A program made the position numbers and the translations under genes. From SSF14 sp037045585 (lineage in GTDB: Bacteria; Actinomycetota; Acidimicrobiia; Acidimicrobiales; Microtrichaceae): a stretch of DNA of 64,000 nt. Under the pieces are notes generated by a model that was given only the letters and a program-made list of their open reading frames with translations, was not told where the DNA came from and made no database searches. Positions 52,501 to 60,695 of this stretch are shown here, piece by piece (position 1 is the stretch's first letter; every line of letters begins with the position of its first letter). The DNA is taken from NCBI GenBank assembly GCA_037045585.1, contig JBAOIR010000055.1, positions 62,001-126,000 of the forward strand, in the 5' to 3' direction.

Positions 52501-53074
52501 GTGCGAGCTCCGCGGCGACGTCCTTGAGTGTGGCGTGGCCCTGGTAGCGCGGCTCGAGCGGAACGCCGACCATGGCGGCCCGCACGAGCACGGCCTCGTT
52601 CGCGGGGTCGTCGTAGAGGCCGTCGACGAAGCGCTCCCATCGCGCCTCGTGTGCCAACTGCGACGACACCTCGTCGAGCACCCGCACCCTCGGGGGGAGG
52701 TGCGCCTCGGTCGAGAACTCGCCCAACAGCCGGCTCGCGAACCCGTGGAGGGTGGAGATGGCAGCGAGGTCGGCCTCGGCAATCGCGACTCGACACCGTT
52801 CACGTTCGGCCGGGTCGGTGGAGGCCTCGGCCCGGCGTTCGAACTGCACCCGGATGCGGCTCTGCAGCTCGGCCGCAGCGGCCTCGGTGAACGTGATGGC
52901 GGCGATCTCGGCGAGTCGGACACCCCGGTCGACGACGAGGTTGGCGATCCGTTCGACGAGCTGCGACGTCTTGCCGCTGCCGGCCCCGGCCTCGACGAAC
53001 AACGTGCGTCCGAGACCACTGCGGCTGATGAGCTCCCGAGCCGGGGCGTCGACGATCTCGATCTCGGGGCTCAT
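49553..53074 (-). CDS. AddA/RecB-like UvrD-type helicase-nuclease
   Basis: An 1173-residue SF1 helicase. Walker A is FVEAGAGSGKTSQL (residues 27-39), motif Ia AAITFTEAAAAEL, Walker B LLLDEFQDTDPIQIE, motif III FFVGDPKQSIYRFRRAD, motif IV LTTNFRT, and motif V ILTIHGSKGLEFP. The C-terminus carries a PD-(D/E)XK nuclease domain with DGLIVVDYKTDAA. With the next gene it forms an AddAB-type complex that processes double-strand breaks for recombination. Its ATG overlaps the stop of the upstream partner (ATGA). Confidence 0.92.
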   Translation of the reverse strand: MSPEIEIVDAPARELISRSGLGRTLFVEAGAGSGKTSQLVERIANLVVDRGVRLAEIAAITFTEAAAAELQSRIRVQFERRAEASTDPAERERCRVAIAEADLAAISTLHGFASRLLGEFSTEAHLPPRVRVLDEVSSQLAHEARWERFVDGLYDDPANEAVLVRAAMVGVPLEPRYQGHATLKDVAAELAQNWDRIGDVAAVDHPPLGPADTGPFDRAAEAVMALPSACTDPDDKFFVHLVTEVIPEMSAIVGITDAERKLQALSGAKWSKGRGGTKSAWGGDVASCKALIDEANEAAAAVRDAAADEVLQRLLTLAAREVLAAAAARRDEGGLEFHDLLVLARELLRTSPTARTTLHERYTHLLLDEFQDTDPIQIELAMLIASSIDAGDGDPGPGFEPPAAAPAHWSDLRVAEGRLFFVGDPKQSIYRFRRADIDLFLRARDRFGIDGASVKLTTNFRTVAPVVDWVNALFEDAMPEEVPGAQPRYEPLVPFRRPEAGTDHRPLLLGGPHPNPKVRAAELREAEAADVARTVRDVQHHPERWPVHDEHSGEWRPATLADVTILVPTRTSLPFLRAALEASAIPYRLATGTLVYDSQDVADVLAAVRAVDDPSDELSLVAALRSPLYACSDVDLFTFHDAGGRWNLRVQPPESVAADHPVRLALAHLRSLWVDRWWLTPATLVDRIVRERHADLLAFGDPRPREVWRRLRFLVDQARTFEEAGGGGLRAFVEWAALQGADGARVHEPLLPETDDDAVRILTIHGSKGLEFPITILSGMTTQPGNARRGVSVVWGDDGPPEVRLNAKAATANHEPRADIEVEMDAYEKLRLLYVATTRARDHLVVSCHHKVSEKPVDTYARRVWTFFHDRPDLVRPEAPDQGSWREVEMFPGVGGVPATPEAVVPAAPPTPSSPAAGDPDRDAWIAEREALLAPQRRPRFVSATAVATSALTPPVDPAATGTTAAVPAVDDPTDPAWADDDPVTDPPTADDTVGAVPTRRRGRAGTAIGRAVHATLQVLDLADPHDIELQARRQCDVEAIPEEVRTVTALVRSALDSMTVREAAAATHHKELYVAAPVGARVIEGFVDLLIETPDGLIVVDYKTDAAASDAAIDAALARYELQGASYAVALEAVTGIPVVDCRFVFCKARGAVERSVRDLPAAMARVRATVA

Positions 53075-56000
53075 GGGGCCTCCGGCAGCAGGCGCTCACG
53101 GATGCGCAGCTCGGGTGCACCGACCTTGGCCTCGGCGTGTTCGCCCCGGTCGCGCGAGCACACGCGGTCGAACTCGCAGTAGGTGCAGTTCTCGTGGGTG
53201 TTGCGGAAGTTGTTCCACTCACCGGGCACTGCCGGGAAGATGCCGGCGTCGATACCGTCGACGATCGTGGTCACGACGTCGATCAGGCGCTGGCGTCGTT
53301 CCGGCGTCCACCGGTACCCGAACCGTGCGAAGGCGACGTCGCCGTTGATCATCCAGTAGTGGGCATCGGCCTCGGTGGCGTCGAGTTGTTGCAGGGCCGC
53401 TTCGGCGTAGATGCCGAGCTGGAGCAGGGTGCCGCCCCGCACCGGGTCATCGCCGTCGGCGCCCAGGCCCTTGTACTGGGCTCCCTTGCCGGTCTTGTAG
53501 TCGCTCACGAGCACCCGCCCCGTGTCGGATCGGTCGATGCGATCGGCCATGCCGCGGAACGCCAGGCTGCGGCCGTTGGCGAGGCGGATGGTCGCCGGCT
53601 CGTTGCCCTTCAGCCCGAACGGATACTCGACGCGATCGGGCCGCGAGCCGGTGGCGGCGCGGTGGGTGTCGTCGGCGACGAGAAAGGCATCGAGCGTGTC
53701 GAGCAGATCGGCCCGGGTGAGCGCCCAGTGCACCGGACGGCCGGTGCGGCCGCGGCGCTCGTACTCGTCGAACACCCCCGCCGCGATCTCACGGAGGCGC
53801 TCGCGGTGGTGCGGCAACCAGCGCTCGTCGGGAGGAGCAGGTGGCCCGTGTTCGATGACCTCGGTGAGGAACCGCTCGAGCACCTCGTGGACACCCGAGC
53901 CGCGATCGAGCGGGCCGAGGTCGAGCACCCGTTCGGGCTCGTCCCGTTCGCTGAGCCCGAGCTGGTAGCCGAGGAAGTAGCGGTAGCCACACGACGCCCA
54001 CGCCTGCAGCCGGCTGGGCGACCAGGGATCGGCGCCCGGAGAGCGCACGCGCTGGTGCGCGAGGTTGCCGTCCCACTCGGTGAACCGGTCGGACCGCCGC
54101 AGGATCTGCGCCCACACACCGCGGTGCACGTTGGCCATGGTGGGGTGATCGGTCACGTCGACGCCCTGCGCCGAGAGCCGACTCATGGCGGCCAGGTCTC
54201 GATCGGCGAGCGAGGCGTGGACCGGTGCCGTCACGACACCGGTGGCGTGGGACGGCACAACGGTCACGACCGACGGCGGGAGACGGTCGAACTCGGTGCT
54301 GTGCACGACGGTGCCGGCCAGAGCGCGGAGGCGGTGTCGAGGAGCCATCGTGAGGGGAGCGAACGTCGGCTGCCGCGCAGATCGCCCCGGGCGATGGTGA
54401 GGACCCGGCGCTCGGCCGGCGCCGTGGCGAGGGCAACGAGGAACTGGCGGTGCTGGTCGTCGATGCGGGCCGCCCGCAGCTCGAGCTCGCCGTCGGTGAG
54501 GACGCGGGCAGCGTCGGGGAGCAGCGCGTCGTCGCGGCGGGCCGCGGGGCACAGCCCTTCGGTGCAGCCCACGAGGAACACGGCGTCGAGGTCGAGACCG
54601 GCGGCTGAGGCGAGCGGTCCGTACAGCACCCCGTCGCCGAAGCGGCCGACCCGGCCCTGGGTGACGTCGAGCTCGGCGGCCAGCGCCCGGGCGAAGACGG
54701 CGGCGGTGGGCCGCGGTTCGAGGTGGTCGAGCGCGCCGAGACGACTGAGCGCGTCCTCGACCCGTTCGAAGGCAGCCCGTTCGGACTCTGGCCACTGGCC
54801 GTGTTGCCGATCGTCCCCGAGCAGCTGTGAGAGGAGGGCGAGGCCGGCGCTGGACTTGGCGGCCCACCCCGTCGCCGTCTCGACGGCTGTGACGGCGTCG
54901 GCGAGGTGCTCGACGAACGACGCGAGCGCTCGTGTCTCGTCGATGGCAGCGGCCGTGTGCTCGATGTTGACGGTGGAGCCCGGGAGCGGCTGGTCGAGGT
55001 GGCGCTGGAGGGAGGAGCGGTGGACCTCGAGGCGCCGACGCCAGTCGCCGAGGTCGTGGACGACACCGGCCTCGCGTGAGATCGTCTCCCACGCCGCGGG
55101 CCGGGCCAGCTCGCCGTCGTGGCGCACGGGCGCGCCGCTCACCAGCGCCATGACCCGGTCGTGGCGCCAACGCTGGGCGGGGAGCGTGAGGGCGGCGAGC
55201 AGTGTGCGGCCGGCCGCCGTGTCGCGGACGGTGAGTGTGGACGGGCCGTTCGACGGGATGCCGGCCGCCGCGAGCTGCTGGCGAAGGATGCCGACGTACG
55301 GAGTTGGTGTGGGATGGAACACGCCGATGCGGTCGAGCGGCATCCCCGCCTCGGCCAGCGTCACGATCTCGCGGACGACCGCCCGGACCTCCTCGTCGGC
55401 GTCGGTGACCGAGATGATGCGCGACGCGGTCGGCGTCTCGACAACAGGACGAGGGTCGGGGATCGAGAGCCCGGCGCGAACGCAGGTGCGCCACACGGCG
55501 GCGTCGGCACCGAGGTCGCCCGTGACGCCGACCACCACCGTGGCATCGGCGGTGTGGAGAACGGCGCGGAGGAACTCGGCGATCGGCGCCGTGGTGGGCG
55601 CCGGGAGGTACCAGATCAGGTGTCCGAAGGGTGCAAGCGCGGCCTCGAGGTCGTGACGGGACGCGGCGGCGTGCGCCATGTCGGCCTCGTCGTGGAACTC
55701 GGCCAGCCGGGCCGCGATCGATCGTTGGAAGCCGGCGGCGATCCGCGCCGCGTCCGCCTTCGGACTCGAGACGTTGCAGCGACGGCTCCGAGACGTTGCT
55801 GAGCTCGGCGTACAACGCGGCGAGCGCCGTCTCGGTCGCAATGTGATCGCGCACCCGGGCGAAGGGGCCCGGGTCGTCGCGCAGGGTGAGGCGGATCGCG
55901 GCGCCGAGCACCGGATTGGTGAGGGGATGGCGGTCGAGCAGCTGGTCGGCGGCGAGGAGCTCGGCGAGGCCGAACGGCGTGAGGAACGACACGTTGGCGA

Positions 56001-56205
56001 CGCCGACCGGTGCCGATGTGTCCGCATCGGCGGGCCGCAGCTCGCCCGTCACCAGGAGGCGCCTGGCTGCAAGCCCTGCGAAGTTGGACGGCACGATGGC
56101 CGTGACCGGCGCCAATGCTGCGGCGCCCTTGGCGGCGCGGATCGCCGACGCCAACGCCTGGCCGGCGGGCCGCCCCGAGGGCACGACGTGAACGTGTCCG
56201 ATCAT
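53071..56205 (-). CDS. AddB-like nuclease subunit, with two compensating frameshifts
   Basis: The start at 56205 (MIGHVHVVPSGRPAGQAL, SNFAGLAARRLL) and the C-terminus (WSPSRLQAWASCGYRYFLGY, LVSDYKTGKG, and the NCTYCEFDRVC FeS-type Cys cluster) share one frame. The middle (KADAARIAAGFQRSIAARL ... GDLRGSRRSLPSRWLLDTAS) is in another frame from about 55760 to 54325. A base is apparently gained near 55755-55765 and one lost near 54320-54330. Rejoined it has about 1045 residues and resembles AddB: inactive helicase fold plus PD-(D/E)XK nuclease. Coupled to the AddA-like gene by ATGA. Confidence 0.87.
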   Translation of the reverse strand: MIGHVHVVPSGRPAGQALASAIRAAKGAAALAPVTAIVPSNFAGLAARRLLVTGELRPADADTSAPVGVANVSFLTPFGLAELLAADQLLDRHPLTNPVLGAAIRLTLRDDPGPFARVRDHIATETALAALYAELSNVSEPSLQRLESEGGRGADRRRLPTIDRGPAGRVPRRGRHGARRRVPSRPRGRACTLRTPDLVPPGAHHGADRRVPPRRSPHRRCHGGGRRHGRPRCRRRRVAHLRSRRALDPRPSSCCRDADRVAHHLGHRRRRGGPGGRPRDRDAGRGGDAARPHRRVPSHTNSVRRHPSPAARGGRHPVERPVHTHRPRHGGRPHTARRPHAPRPALAPRPGHGAGERRARAPRRRAGPARGVGDDLTRGRCRPRPRRLASAPRGPPLLPPAPPRPAAPGLHRQHRAHGRCHRRDTSARVVRRAPRRRRHSRRDGDGVGRQVQRRPRPPLTAARGRSATRPVARVRTGCLRTGRGRAQSSRRARPPRTAAHRRRLRPGAGRRARRHPGPGRPLRRRGAVRTARLSRRSRPRRRVPRGLHRRAVPRGPPRRRAAPRRCPRPHRRRARAAGGPHRRPAPPVPRCPRHGAGRAPGPHHRPGRSARQPTFAPLTMAPRHRLRALAGTVVHSTEFDRLPPSVVTVVPSHATGVVTAPVHASLADRDLAAMSRLSAQGVDVTDHPTMANVHRGVWAQILRRSDRFTEWDGNLAHQRVRSPGADPWSPSRLQAWASCGYRYFLGYQLGLSERDEPERVLDLGPLDRGSGVHEVLERFLTEVIEHGPPAPPDERWLPHHRERLREIAAGVFDEYERRGRTGRPVHWALTRADLLDTLDAFLVADDTHRAATGSRPDRVEYPFGLKGNEPATIRLANGRSLAFRGMADRIDRSDTGRVLVSDYKTGKGAQYKGLGADGDDPVRGGTLLQLGIYAEAALQQLDATEADAHYWMINGDVAFARFGYRWTPERRQRLIDVVTTIVDGIDAGIFPAVPGEWNNFRNTHENCTYCEFDRVCSRDRGEHAEAKVGAPELRIRERLLPEAP

Positions 56206-56310
56206 CGATGGTCAACCTAAACGACGGTCCTGACACCGAAGCCCGGCGGCGATCGGGTCGAGAGCGCCGGGCCCCGAGCGCCGAGGCGCGGTCGCTGAAA
56301 GAATCGGGCC

Positions 56311-57228
56311 ATGGATCGACTCTGTGAAGGCCGGATCGTGGTGGTGACGGGTGCCGGGCGCGGCATCGGTCGGGAGCATGCCTTGGAGTTCGCCCGCCAG
56401 GGCGCCCACGTCGTGGTGAACGATGTCGGTGCCGAGGTGGACGGGAGCGGCGGCTCGATCGGACCGGCGTCGGAGGTCGTCACGGCGATCGAGGCCCTCG
56501 GCGGACGAGCGGTGGTCAACGGTGACGACATCTCGACCGATGACGGCGCCAAGCGCCTGATCGATACAGCAGTCGAGGCGTTCGGTGGGCTCGACGTCGT
56601 TGTGAACAACGCCGGCATCCTGCGGGATCGAATGCTCGTCAACATGACCTTCGACGAGTGGGACGCGGTCATCCGGGTCCACCTGCGCGGCACGTTCGCC
56701 ACCTCGCACCATGCGGCCAACTACTGGCGCGAACGGTCCAAGGCGGGCGACGACGTCGCCGGCCGCATCATCAACACGTCGTCGCCGTCGGGCATCTACG
56801 GCAACGTCGGCCAGACCAACTACGGGGCCGCCAAGGCCGGCATCGCGTCGTTCACGATCATCGCCGCGATGGAACTCGCCCGCTACGGCGTGACCGTCAA
56901 CGCCATCGCCCCGGTGGCCGCCACCCGGATGACGATCCCGCTGCAGGCGGGCGGCGCGCCGACCGTCGCGGACGGGGAGTGGAGTCCCGGTGACCCGGGC
57001 AACATCGCCCCGCTCGTCGTCTGGTTGGGGAGCCGGGAGGCGGCCGGTGTCACCGGGCGGGTGTTCAACGTGCGCGGCGACCGGATCAGCGTGGCCGAGG
57101 GATGGCACGCCGGCGAGGCGGTCGAGGCCGGTCGCCGCTGGGACCCCGTCGAACTGGGCGAGATCATCCCCGGACTCGTCGAGCGGGCCCAACCCAACGC
57201 CGACATGAGTGGACGGTTGCCCGACTGA
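56311..57228 (+). CDS. Short-chain dehydrogenase (FabG/hydroxysteroid type)
   Basis: A 305-residue SDR: VVVTGAGRGIGREHALEFARQG (NAD loop), NNAGILRDRM, then the catalytic Ser in NTSSPSGIYGNVGQTNYGAAKAG with Tyr and Lys. C-terminal extension is longer than classical FabG, as in MaoC-associated or hydroxyacyl-CoA dehydrogenase types (17-beta-HSD4-like). It probably oxidises a 3-hydroxyacyl-CoA. It is followed by a strong hairpin and then an acyl-CoA dehydrogenase. Divergent from the AddB-like gene. Confidence 0.9.
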   Translation: MDRLCEGRIVVVTGAGRGIGREHALEFARQGAHVVVNDVGAEVDGSGGSIGPASEVVTAIEALGGRAVVNGDDISTDDGAKRLIDTAVEAFGGLDVVVNNAGILRDRMLVNMTFDEWDAVIRVHLRGTFATSHHAANYWRERSKAGDDVAGRIINTSSPSGIYGNVGQTNYGAAKAGIASFTIIAAMELARYGVTVNAIAPVAATRMTIPLQAGGAPTVADGEWSPGDPGNIAPLVVWLGSREAAGVTGRVFNVRGDRISVAEGWHAGEAVEAGRRWDPVELGEIIPGLVERAQPNADMSGRLPD

Positions 57229-57234
57229 CCCGAT

Positions 57235-57272
57235 CCAGGCTCACCCGGGCGAATACGCCCGGGTGAGCCTGG
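57235..57272. terminator. Perfect 17-bp hairpin after SDR gene
   Basis: CCAGGCTCACCCGGGCG and its exact complement flank AATA, starting 7 bases after the SDR stop. It is the strongest intergenic stem in the window and likely ends SDR transcription, although no T-tract follows. Confidence 0.7.
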
Positions 57273-57412
57273 AGAGCGTCGTCGCTCGCCCCCGGCCCGG
57301 GAGGACTTCGGTCACAGGATGGGCACGAGTCGTACGGTGTACGCGATCATCTGGGGGTCACGGCCACGGGGGTTCCGGGCCGATCACACCAGCATCACCC
57401 AGGGGGGTACCG

Positions 57413-58762
57413 ATGACCGATGTCGCTCCGGCCGCATCCGAGAACACCGACGCCGTCACGAACGACGAACTGGTCGACGAACTGCGTTCGTGGCTCGAGG
57501 AGAACTGGGATCCCGACCTGACCGTCGCGGACTGGTGGCAGCGGCTCGGCCTCGCCGGCTGGTGCGCCCCCAACCTGCCGACGAACGCCTACGGCAAGGG
57601 GGTGTCGCGGAACGACGCCGTGCGGATCGCCAACGAGATCGGCGACTTCGGTGCCCTCGGAGCGCCTGCCGGCCTCGGCCTCCTGCTCGCCGCACCGACG
57701 ATCGCCAGCCACGGCACCCAGGAACAGATCGACCTGTACGTGCGCGACATCGTCACCGGCCAGAAGGCATGGTGCCAGCTCTTCAGCGAGCCGGGCGCCG
57801 GTTCGGATCTCGCCGGTCTCACGGCGCGTGCCGTCGAGGACGGTGACGAGTGGATCGTGAACGGCCAGAAGGTGTGGACGTCGTTCGGCCACACGGCCGA
57901 CCTCGCGATGCTCATCGCCCGTACGGCCCCCGAGCTGCCCAAGCACCAGGGCATCACCTGGTTCTCCATCGACATGCACCAGCCGGGCATGGAGGTCCGT
58001 CCGCTCCGTGAGATGACGGGTCATGCGCTCTTCAACGAGGTGTTCATGTCCGACGCCCGGGTGCCGTCGTCCGCGATCATCGGTGGGCGCAACAACGGAT
58101 GGGCCGTCGCCAACACCACGCTCGCCAACGAGCGGGCCGGGCTCGGCACGGGTGGTGGCAGCGGCGGTGCGGGTGCGGCGTCGCCGGGCACCGTCGTCGG
58201 CCACCTCGACCAGCGCGTCGGCGACTTCGTCACGCCTCGTCAGAAGAAGAAGCGGGCGACGTCGGGAGCGGGTCCGTCGAGTGGTGGCGGTGCTGCCAGG
58301 CTCCTCATCGATCTCGCCAAGGGCAACGGCTCGATCGCCGACGCCACCATCCGCCAGGACCTCATGCGGCTCCACACGCTCGGCGAGATCGGGCGCTTCA
58401 ACGCCCTCCGGGTCAAGGCGGCCAAGAAGGCGGGTCGTGACCTTCCCGGCATGGCCAACATCTCGAAGCTCTCGATGAGTGACACGATGCGGCTGAGCCG
58501 CGACGTGGGTCTTCGCATCGTCGGCGCCCAGGGAATGCTGCACGCCTACACCGACGATCAGCGCCCTGCGATCGACGCCGCGACCGGCAATCCCTTCCTC
58601 GGTGCCGTCACCTCCATCGCCCTGTGGGCGCAGGGTCCGCCCATCTACGGCGGCACCGACCAGATCCAGCGCAACATCATCGGCGAGCGGGTGCTGGGCC
58701 TCCCCAAGGAGCCCAACAACGACAAGACGATGCCGTTCGCCGACCTGCCCAAGAACGCCTGA
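57413..58762 (+). CDS. Acyl-CoA dehydrogenase
   Basis: A 449-residue flavoprotein. WCQLFSEPGAGSDLAGL is the FAD/substrate signature, WIVNGQKVWTSFGHTADLAML follows, and the C-terminal part has YGGTDQIQRNIIGERVLGLPKE. A Gly/Ser- and Lys-rich insertion (near residues 245-290: GGGSGGAGAASPG, TPRQKKKRATSG) is unusual within the helical domain. ATG 57413 begins the conserved N-terminus. It desaturates acyl-CoA, passing electrons to ETF; adjacent SDR fits a beta-oxidation role. Confidence 0.92.
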   Translation: MTDVAPAASENTDAVTNDELVDELRSWLEENWDPDLTVADWWQRLGLAGWCAPNLPTNAYGKGVSRNDAVRIANEIGDFGALGAPAGLGLLLAAPTIASHGTQEQIDLYVRDIVTGQKAWCQLFSEPGAGSDLAGLTARAVEDGDEWIVNGQKVWTSFGHTADLAMLIARTAPELPKHQGITWFSIDMHQPGMEVRPLREMTGHALFNEVFMSDARVPSSAIIGGRNNGWAVANTTLANERAGLGTGGGSGGAGAASPGTVVGHLDQRVGDFVTPRQKKKRATSGAGPSSGGGAARLLIDLAKGNGSIADATIRQDLMRLHTLGEIGRFNALRVKAAKKAGRDLPGMANISKLSMSDTMRLSRDVGLRIVGAQGMLHAYTDDQRPAIDAATGNPFLGAVTSIALWAQGPPIYGGTDQIQRNIIGERVLGLPKEPNNDKTMPFADLPKNA

Positions 58763-58767
58763 TTCTC

Positions 58768-58823
58768 GGGGTTCTGTACTGCGAGGGGCACCAGATGTGG
58801 CGCTCCTCGCAGTACAGAACCCC
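58768..58823. repeat. 22-bp hairpin between convergent genes (repeat element copy 2)
   Basis: The left arm 58768-58789 pairs with 58802-58823 over 22 positions with one G-U pair and a 12-base loop. Right-arm sequence CTCGCAGTACAGAACCCC resembles CTCGCAGCACGAACCCC at 29410-29426. It begins 6 bases after the acyl-CoA dehydrogenase stop and lies before the end of the convergent xthA gene, so it may terminate transcription from both sides or belong to a dispersed repeat family. Confidence 0.7.
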
Positions 58824-58844
58824 TGGAGTCAGGCGAACGCGACA

Positions 58845-58862
58845 CCGACTCCGACTCCGACT
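58845..58862. repeat. CCGACT x3 tandem repeat
   Basis: Three tandem CCGACT units lie between the hairpin element and the xthA stop. Non-coding; one of three hexamer repeats in the window. Confidence 0.6.
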
Positions 58863-58895
58863 CCGGCGGCGAGCGAAGGTGGCCGCGTACCTCGG

Positions 58896-59696
58896 CTACA
58901 GGTCGAAGGTCGCGACGACCGGCGCGTGGTCGGACCACCGCTCGGCGTACGTGGGCGCCCGGTGCACCACGACGTCCTTCGCCAGCGCCGCGAGTTCGGG
59001 ACTGGCGATCAGATAGTCGATGCGCCAACCGGCGTCGTTGTCGAACGCCTTCCCTCGCCACGACCACCAGGTGTACGGCCCGGAGCCGTCACCGCCGAAG
59101 CGACGGCCGAGGTCGACGAAGCCCACCTCGTCACGGAGCCGGTCGAGGCGTTCCTGTTCTTCGGGGAGAAAGCCGGCCTTGCCCCGGTTGCCCTTCCAGT
59201 TCTTGATGTCGCGTTCGTCGTGGGCGACGTTGAGGTCGCCGGTGAGGAGCACGTGACGTCCGGTGGCAGCGACCTCGCCGACGCGTCGGACGATCGCGTC
59301 GAGGAACGCGAGCTTCTCCTCCATGCGACCCGGATCGTCGGCCTGACCGGTGTGCACGTACGCCGATGCCACGCAGAGCCCGCGCCCGTCAGCCGTGTCG
59401 ACGGTGCCCTCGACCCAACGCCCGGTTCCGGCGAAGCGCCCGTCACCGATCGCGGCGCTGGTGTCGGTCACCTCGGTACGAGCCGCGACGGCCACGCCGG
59501 CGCGGCCCTTGAGTGCCGACGAGGCGCCGACGTGGGACCACCCGTCGCCGAGGAGTGGCGCCACGACGTCGTCGGGCGCTCGAACCTCCTGCAGGGCCAT
59601 GACGTCCGGCTTGGCCTGCGCCACCCAGGCGTCCATGCCGCGGCGCACTGCGGCGCGCAGCCCGTTCACGTTGATCGTGGCGACCGAGAGCGACAT
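58896..59696 (-). CDS. xthA: Exodeoxyribonuclease III (AP endonuclease family)
   Basis: A 266-residue Mg-dependent endonuclease/exonuclease/phosphatase-fold protein. NVNGLRAAVRRGMDAW, ALQEVRAP (Glu ligand), TGDLNVAHDERDIKN (Asp and Asn), DYLIASPEL and SDHAPVVATFDL (catalytic Asp-His) are all present. It cuts at abasic sites and removes 3' blocks in base excision repair. ATG 59696 fits the family start. Divergent from the ABC ATPase gene, which begins 70 bases away. Confidence 0.93.
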   Translation of the reverse strand: MSLSVATINVNGLRAAVRRGMDAWVAQAKPDVMALQEVRAPDDVVAPLLGDGWSHVGASSALKGRAGVAVAARTEVTDTSAAIGDGRFAGTGRWVEGTVDTADGRGLCVASAYVHTGQADDPGRMEEKLAFLDAIVRRVGEVAATGRHVLLTGDLNVAHDERDIKNWKGNRGKAGFLPEEQERLDRLRDEVGFVDLGRRFGGDGSGPYTWWSWRGKAFDNDAGWRIDYLIASPELAALAKDVVVHRAPTYAERWSDHAPVVATFDL

Positions 59697-59765
59697 GGTC
59701 CGATCCTCCCAGATCCGAGGGCGATGCCTGCACGCGTGTGTCGGCCGAGTGGTTGACTTCGAGCG

Positions 59766-60695
59766 ATGACGCAGACGCTCGATCCTCCCGCCCTCGGTGT
59801 CGCGCTCCGCGGCCTCGTGAAGACGTTTCCCAGCCCAGCGGGGCCGGTGCAGGCGGTCCGGGGCATCGACCTCGACATCGCTCGCGGTGAAACCGTTGCG
59901 CTGCTCGGTCCGAACGGGGCCGGGAAGTCGTCGACCATCGAGATGATCCTCGGACTCTCGAAGCCCGACGCCGGCACGGTCGACGTGCTGGGCCTCTCGC
60001 CGAAGCAGGCGATCCAGCGTGGCGCCATCGGTGCGATGTTGCAGGTCGGCGCGGTCCTGGGTGAGCTGTCGGTGCGCGAACTCGTCGACATGATGGGCTC
60101 GCTGTTCCCGTCGCCGCTCGGTGTCGACGAGACCCTTCAACTCGCTGGCATCGGCGACATCGCGGAGCGGCGCACCAACCGCCTCTCGGGTGGACAGACG
60201 CAGCGAGTCCGTTTCGCCGTGGCAATGGTGTCCGATCCGGACCTGATCATCCTCGACGAACCGACGGTGGCCATGGACGTGGAGTCGCGGGTCGCCTTCT
60301 GGGCGACGATGCGTTCGTTCACCGAGCGGGGCAAGACCGTCATCTTCGCGACGCACTATCTCGAGGAGGCCGACGACTACGCCGACCGCATCGTGCTGAT
60401 GGCCCGCGGTGAGATCGTCGTGGACGGTACCGCCGCCGAACTGCGAGCAGCGTCCGGTGGTCGCCACATCAAGGCGGTCCTGGCCGGGGCCTCCTCAGAG
60501 CTCTTGGAATCTCTCGCGGGGGTCGTCACGGCGACCATCCACGGCGAGGCCATCGACCTCGCCTGCGCCGACTCCGACGTCGCGATCCGGGCGTTGCTCG
60601 CGGCCTACCCCGACGTGCACGAGATCGAGATCGTCGGTGCGGGTCTGGAGCACGCGTTCCTCGAGCTGACCGGCGAAGCGGGGGGCAACCGATGA
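59766..60695 (+). CDS. ABC transporter ATP-binding protein (drug/efflux type)
   Basis: A 309-residue ABC ATPase of the CcmA/DrrA type. Walker A is LLGPNGAGKSSTIEM, the signature NRLSGGQTQRVRFAVAM, Walker B LIILDEPTVAMD, and H-loop VIFATHYLEEADDYADRIVLM. The C-terminal 80 residues form the usual DrrA-like extension. It energises the permease encoded next, whose start overlaps its stop by 4 bases. Substrate unknown; such pairs often export drugs or lipids. Confidence 0.93.
   Translation: MTQTLDPPALGVALRGLVKTFPSPAGPVQAVRGIDLDIARGETVALLGPNGAGKSSTIEMILGLSKPDAGTVDVLGLSPKQAIQRGAIGAMLQVGAVLGELSVRELVDMMGSLFPSPLGVDETLQLAGIGDIAERRTNRLSGGQTQRVRFAVAMVSDPDLIILDEPTVAMDVESRVAFWATMRSFTERGKTVIFATHYLEEADDYADRIVLMARGEIVVDGTAAELRAASGGRHIKAVLAGASSELLESLAGVVTATIHGEAIDLACADSDVAIRALLAAYPDVHEIEIVGAGLEHAFLELTGEAGGNR

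Noticed and set aside
41689..56240. Shared string CCTGACAC(T/C)GAAGCCCG at 41689 and near 56229
   Set aside because: Only about 16 bases match, without symmetry or shared context; chance in GC-rich DNA is likely.
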